DNA from: Bostrychus sinensis
Lineage: Eukaryota > Chordata > Actinopteri > Gobiiformes > Eleotridae
Assembly: GCA_020698575.1 (NCBI GenBank)
Contig: CM036247.1
Location: forward strand, 785,936-849,935
Direction: 5' to 3'
DNA length: 64,000 nucleotides
Shown here piece after piece: positions 57,951 through 64,000 of the stretch. The first letter of the stretch is position 1. Each line of letters begins with the position of its first letter. The notes under the pieces are model-generated. The model was not told the origin of the DNA. It did no database searches and saw only the letters and a list, made by a program, of their open reading frames with translations. Both the position numbers and the translations under genes were made by a program.

Positions 57951-60144
57951 AGGTTTTCCCCTGAGCAATACAGAGTTGTGTCATCAGCAAATAAAACACA
58001 TTTTAACAAATCTGTAACTTTACACAGATCATTTACATACAAAATAAACAACTTAGGCCCCAGCACAGAACCCTGGGGCACCCCACATGTAACCCTATGC
58101 ATTTCAGAACTTTCATTATTAAACTGTACAAACTGAACCTGTTTTCCAGATAACTTTCTAACCATGAGTAAGCAGGCCTTCTAAATCCATACTTTTCTAA
58201 TTTATTCAATAGTACTGTGTGATTTATGGAGTCAGAAGCTTTCTTCAAGTCGACAAAAACACCTACTGTATATTTCTTATTGTCTATTGCACTTGCTGTG
58301 TTTTCTATTAAATTATTAACTGCCATTGAAGTGAGTCTGCCAACCCGAAAACCATACTGTTCATCACTTAATAAATTGTATTTTTCTATGAAATTAATCA
58401 AGTGTTTTAACAAAAAGTTTTTCTAATATTTTTGAAAATTGGGATAGTAATAAAATAGGTCTATAATTTGAATATAAATTGGAATAATTTTTGCAATCTT
58501 CATTTTGTTTGGAAATATACCAGTTGTGAATGATTGAAGATGTATTGAATTATGTTTTTAACTAATTCCATATCAATTTCTGTCCAATCTGTAGACATTG
58601 TGTTCTTAAAACCTTAACAATTTCCAATATTTCATTTTTCTTAATATCAGACACAAACATAGTATTGACATTCCTTTTGATCATATTATCACTTACCCTG
58701 TCCTTTTTTTGTTGGGTCTGTAATTTTATTTGCTAAATTATATCCAACATTTACAAAATAGTCATTAAATTCATTCGCTGTCTTTTGTGTTGTGAGTTTG
58801 ACATCATTATCATTTCTGAAATAACTTGGACATTCCGCTTTTTTATTGCATTTTCTTATTTTTCTTGGCACTTTCCAGGTTCCTTGCATATTTTGTCTTT
58901 GTTGTTCTAATATTATGATAATATTCCTGCTTACTATTCATAATAATACTTAATTTATTTTTATACTTCCTATATTTATCTTCTTCTTTAGTCCTAAGTT
59001 TTAAAAATCTTCCATACAATCGATTTTTCTTTTTGCAGGCATTTTCTATCCCTTTTTTTCAGTATGATTTGTTTGCACTGCTGATATTATACAGCTCAGT
59101 AAAATTGTGCAGAAAGGCATCACATGCGTCGTTTGGATCAGTTGTTGCGTAAACTTCACGCCAGCTGTGTTTACTAAGATAATTCTAAAATGCTTCAATA
59201 TTTTTTGCTGCTCTTTGTCTAATGTATTTATATTGGGTAATCCATGTTTCATTTCTCCTTCTAAAAAGATTATGAAACACAGCAAAAACACGGCAAATGG
59301 TCAGTTATATCGCTAATTAATAGACCCCCAACTATTTTGTCCTCAAGTCTGTTGGTAAATATATTATCTATAAGTGTTGCAGTCTCAGTTGTTATTCTGC
59401 TTGGTTTATTAATGACAGGAAACAAACTATTGCTATACATTATATTTATAAAATCACTTGTCCTTTTCAGGCTGGATTCACTAAATCAACATTAAACTCT
59501 CCACAGACAATTTGCACTTTATCTGCACTTATTTTGTTTAACAGTTCTGCGATGTTTTCATTGAAAATACTAAGAGATGATCCAGGCGTCTGTACACACA
59601 ACTAATAATTATATTTTTAGAATTTTCAGTTTCAACACATTCCAAGATATTTTCAATAATATATGAGAGGTTTGTAACAATTTTCCTTCTTAAAGTTAGA
59701 TGTACGCACAGAGCCACTCCTCCGCCTTGTAGGGCCCCAATAACAGCCCACAGTGACATTAGATATAGTGTCCATGTTCAGGTTTGTGAAGCACAGAAAT
59801 CGTCTCTGCTTCCTCCGCCTCCGATTATTTTTAATGTGTAAAAAAACAAATGGCGTCAGTAAAAATCCCATCCACCAACTTTTATTGAGTGAACAACAGT
59901 CTCTGCAGCAGTCCCAGACAAAACACTCACAGACACTTTTAAAACTCTGACCTCTGTGACCTTTGACCCCTGCCAGACTGTCACAGGTGAGTCAGACTGT
60001 TACAGAGACACAGGTGAGGATAAGTTTAAGTACAGCACAGAGAATATGCAGAAAAATATAAAGACAGTGGCTAACATTAAAAACAACCAAAACTCAAAAA
60101 CATATCCAAACATAAACCTGTCCCAGATTAATAATAAGACCACA

Positions 60145-63100
60145 CTGTACCAGGACTAAACCAGGTCTAAACCAGGACTAAACCAGGTCTAAACCAGGTC
60201 TAAACCAGGTCTAAACCAGGTCTAAACCAGGTCTGAACCAGGTCTAAACCAGGTCTAAACCAGGTCTAAACCAGGATCTAAACCAGTTCTAAACCAGGTC
60301 TAAACCAGGTCTAAACCAGGTCTAAACCAGGATCTAAACCAGGACTAAACCAGGACTAAACCAGGTCTAAACCAGGACTAAACCAGGTCTAAACCAGGTC
60401 TAAACCAGGACTAAACCAGGACTGAAACAGGTCTAAACCAGGTCTAAACCAGGTCTAAACCAGGACTAAACCAGGTCTAAACCAGGTCTAAACCAGGACT
60501 AAACCAGGTCTAAACCAGGACTAAACCAGGTCTAAACCAGGACTAAACCAGGTCTAAACCAGGTCTAAACCAGGTACTAAACCAGGACTAAACCAGGTCT
60601 AAACCAGGTCTAAACCAGGACTAAACCAGGTCTAAACCAGGACTAAACCAGGTCTAAACCAGGTCTAAACCAGGACTAAACCAGGACTAAACCAGGTACT
60701 AAACCAGGTCTAAACCAGGTCTAAACCAGGTCTAAACCAGGACTAAACCAGGTCTAAACCAGGTACTAAACCAGGTACTAAACCAGGACTAAACCAGGTA
60801 CTAAACCAGGACTAAACCAGGTCTGAACCAGGACTAAACCAGGTACTAAACCAGGACTAAACCAGGTCTAAACCAGGTACTAAACCAGGTCTAAACCAGG
60901 TCTGAACCAGGTCTGAACCAGGTCTAAACCAGGTACTAAACCAGGACTAAACCAGGTCTAAACCAGGTCTAAACCAGGTCTGAACCAGGTCTAAACCAGG
61001 ACTAAACCAGGACTAAACCAGGTCTAAACCAGGTCTAAACCAGGACTAAACCAGGACTAAACCAGGACTAAACCAGGTCTGAACCAGGACTAAACCAGGT
61101 CTAAACCAGGACTAAACCAGTTCTAAACCAGGACTAAACCAGGTCTAAACCAGGACTAAACCAGGACTAAACCAGGTCTAAACCAGGTCTTAACCAGGAC
61201 TAAACCAGGTCTAAACCAGGTCTAAACCAGGTCTAAACCAGGACTAAACCAGATCTAAACCAGGACTAAACCAGATCTAAACCAGGTCTAAACCAGGTCT
61301 AAACCAGGTCTAAACCAGGTCTAAACCAGATCTAAACCAGGACTAAACCAGGTCTAAACCAGGTCTAAACCAGATCTAAACCAGGACTAAACCAGGTCTA
61401 AACCAGGTCTAAACCAGATCTAAACCAGGTCTAAACCAGATCTAAACCAGGACTAAACCAGATCTAAACCGGGTCTAAACCGGGACTAAACCAGGTCTAA
61501 ACCGGGTCTAAACCAGGTCTACACCAGGACTAAACCAGATCTAAACCAGGACTAAACCAGGTCTAAACCAGGTCTAAACCAGGTCTAAACCAGATCTAAA
61601 CCAGGACTAAACCAGGTCTAAACCAGGTCTTAACCAGGACTAAACCAGGTCTAAACCAGGTCTAAACCAGGTCTAAACCAGGTCTAAACCAGGACTAAAC
61701 CAGGTCTAAACCAGGTCTAAACCAGGTCTAAACCAGGTCTAAACCAGGACTAAACCAGGTCTAAACCAGGTCTAAACCAGGTCTAAACCAGGACTAAACC
61801 AGGTCTAAACCAGGTCTAAACCAGGACTAAACCAGGTCTAAACCAGGTCTAAACCAGGTCTAAACCAGGACTAAACCAGGTCTAAACCAGGTCTAAACCA
61901 GGACTAAACCAGGACTAAACCAGGTCTAAACCAGGTCTAAACCAGGACTAAACCAGGACTAAACCAGGTCTAAACCAGGTCTAAACCAGGTCTAAACCAG
62001 GACTAAACCAGGACTAAACCAGGTCTAAACCAGGACTAAACCAGGTCTAAACCAGGACTAAACCAGGTCTAAACCAGGTCTAAACCAGGTCTAAACCAGG
62101 ACTAAACCAGGACTAAACCAGGTCTAAACCAGGTCTAAACCAGGACTAAACCAGGTCTAAACCAGATCTAAACCAGGTCTGAACCAGGTCTAAACCAGGT
62201 CTAAACCAGGACTAAACCAGGACTAAACCAGGTCTAAACCAGGTCTAAACCAGGACTAAACCAGGACTAAACCAGGTCTAAACCAGGTCTAAACCAGGAC
62301 TAAACCAGGTCTAAACCAGGTCTAAACCAGGTCTAAACCAGGTCTAAACCAGGACTAAACCAGGACTAAACCAGGTCTAAACCAGGTCTAAACCAGGTCT
62401 AAACCAGGACTAAACCAGGACTAAACCAGGTCTAAACCAGGTCTAAACCAGGTCTAAACCAGGACTAAACCAGGTCTAAACCAGGTCTAAACCAGGTCTA
62501 AACCAGGTCTAAACCAGGATTAAACAAAGGCTAAACCAGGACTAAACCAGGTCTAAACCAGGTCTAAACCAGGTCTAAACCAGGACTAAACCAGGTCTAA
62601 ACCAGGTCTAAACCGGGACTAAACCGGGACTAAACCAGGTCTAAACCAGGTCTAAACCAGGTCTAAACCAGGTCTAAACCGGGACTAAACCAGGTCTAAA
62701 CCAGATCTAAACCAGGACTAAACCAGGTCTAAACCAGGACTAAACCAGGACTAAACCAGGACTAAACCAGGTCTAAACCAGGTCTAAACCAGGTCTAAAC
62801 CAGATCTAAACCAGGACTAAACCAGGTCTAAACCAGGTCTTAACCAGGACTAAACCAGGTCTAAACCAGGTCTAAACCAGGTCTAAACCAGGACTAAACC
62901 AGGACTAAACCAGGACTAAACCAGGTCTAAACCAGGTCTAAACCAGGTCTAAACCAGATCTAAACCAGGACTAAACCAGGTCTAAACCAGGTCTAAACCA
63001 GGTCTAAACCAGATCTAAACCAGGACTAAACCAGGTCTAAAACAGGTCTAAACCAGATCTAAACCAGGTCTAAACCAGATCTAAACCAGGACTAAACCAG

Positions 63101-64000
63101 GTCTAAACCAGGTCTAAACCGGGACTAAACCAGGTCTAAACCAGGTCTAAACCAGGTCTACACCAGGACTAAACCAGATCTAAACCAGGACTAAACCAGG
63201 TCTAAACCAGGTCTAAACCAGGTCTAAACCAGATCTAAACCAGGACTAAACCAGGTCTAAACCAGGTCTTAACCAGGACTAAACCAGGTCTAAACCAGGT
63301 CTAAACCAGGACTAAACCAGGACTAAACCAGGACTAAACCAGGACTAAACCAGGTCTAAACCAGGTCTAAACCAGGTCTAAACCAGGTCTAAACCAGGAC
63401 TAAACCAGGACTAAACCAGGACTAAATCAGAACTAAACAAAGACTAAACCAGGACTAAACCAGGACTAAATCAGAACTAAACAAAGACTAAACCAGGACT
63501 AAACCAGGACTAAACCAGGACTAAACCAGGACTAAACCAGGTCTAAACCAGGTCTAAACCAGGTCTAAACCAGGACTAAACCAGGTCTAAACCAGGTCTA
63601 AACCAGGTCTAAACCAGGACTAAACCAGGTCTAAACCAGGACTAAACCAGGTCTAAACCAGGTCTAAACCAGGACTAAACCAGGTCTAAACCAGGACTAA
63701 ACCAGGACTAAACCAGGTCTAAACCAGGTCTAAACCAGGTCTAAACCAGGACTAAACCAGGTCTAAACCAGGACTAAACCAGGTCTAAACCAGGTCTAAA
63801 CCAGGACTAAACCAGGACTAAACCAGGTCTAAACCAGGTCTAAACCAGGTCTAAACCAGGACTAAACCAGGACTAAACCAGGACTAAACCAGGTCTAAAC
63901 CAGGTCTAAACCAGGTCTAAACCAGGACTAAACCAGGACTAAACCAGGTCTAAACCAGGTCTAAACCAGGTCTAAACCAGGTCTAAACCAGGACTAAACC
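60145..64000. repeat. 11-bp minisatellite, at least 3.86 kb, runs off the window
   Basis: About 350 copies of accaggtctaa/accaggactaa, with minor variants (ggtactaa 12-mers, ggtctgaa, agatctaa, gggtctaa). Longer blocks repeat (for example near 61560-61680 and 62790-62890, and near 63180-63300). The array is open at the right window edge. Confidence 0.97.

Larger units (their letters stand above)
56345..59880 (-). mobile_element. Decayed LINE (CR1/Rex1-like), full ORF2 remnant, antisense
   Basis: Reading leftwards from about 59880, the reverse strand encodes endonuclease-type fragments (GGGVALCVHLTLRRKI; IIISCVYRR), then NEFNDYFVNVGYNLA near 58800, then RT motifs NLLSDEQYGFR, VFVDLKKASDSINH, GVPQGSVLGP and the catalytic FADDTTLY near 58000. 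These are followed by LKLWFHQNKFLLN-like sequence and a C-terminal LWMSGITDELKRSDS near 56720, and a 3' UTR ending in aaataaactcactta at about 56350. Several frameshifts and stops, a nested repeat (56789-56985) and a minisatellite (57643-57950) show it is inactive. The family name is from motif memory. Confidence 0.8.

Overview
The window looks like a ray-finned (teleost, probably percomorph) fish genome. The grounds are a TLR11-subfamily Toll-like receptor with a TIR domain split by introns, a fish-type FISNA-NACHT-LRR (NLRC3-like) receptor whose leucine-rich repeats each sit on one ~174 bp exon, several fish-type LINE/SINE tails and DNA-transposon ends, and heavy minisatellite content. No prokaryotic features, tRNA or rRNA genes were seen. 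The genus cannot be named from the sequence.

Layout: 0.5-4.6 kb, a complete three-exon TLR gene (936 aa) whose stop codon lies in the first unit of a 32-bp minisatellite. 4.5-10.4 kb, minisatellites, a GC-box repeat, an antisense LINE remnant, a MITE and a 21-bp array. 10.45-23.64 kb, an NLR gene of 13 coding exons (1200 codons downstream of the assigned ATG), all joins in phase, with introns swollen by minisatellites and old transposons. 22.8-46.3 kb, a ~6.94 kb segment present three times in tandem. Each copy holds the last LRR exon and terminal exon of the NLR, a CCAAT/CRE promoter-like element, and an intact 355-aa single-exon ORF for an unrecognised tail-anchored protein. The copies are separated by (CA)n and a 19-bp minisatellite. 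46.3-48.3 kb, a 1,041-bp PIF/Harbinger-like element (TTA target duplication) and a (CA)n tract. 49.5-51.7 kb, an 11-bp-based higher-order array. 51.7-56.3 kb, mostly unannotatable sequence. 56.3-59.9 kb, a decayed minus-strand LINE with a nested repeat and an 11-bp array inside its reverse-transcriptase region. 60.1-64.0 kb, a large 11-bp array that runs off the window.

The two recognised genes are innate immune sensors: a membrane TLR and a cytosolic NLR. The most notable structure is the triplication. It duplicated only the 3' end of the NLR together with the unknown tail-anchored ORF, apparently by recombination between (CA)n and the intronic 19-bp minisatellite. One 11-bp minisatellite family recurs at four loci, from TLR intron 2 to the window end. 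Splice sites were assigned by eye from GT/AG, phase and family knowledge; no alignment or search was run.
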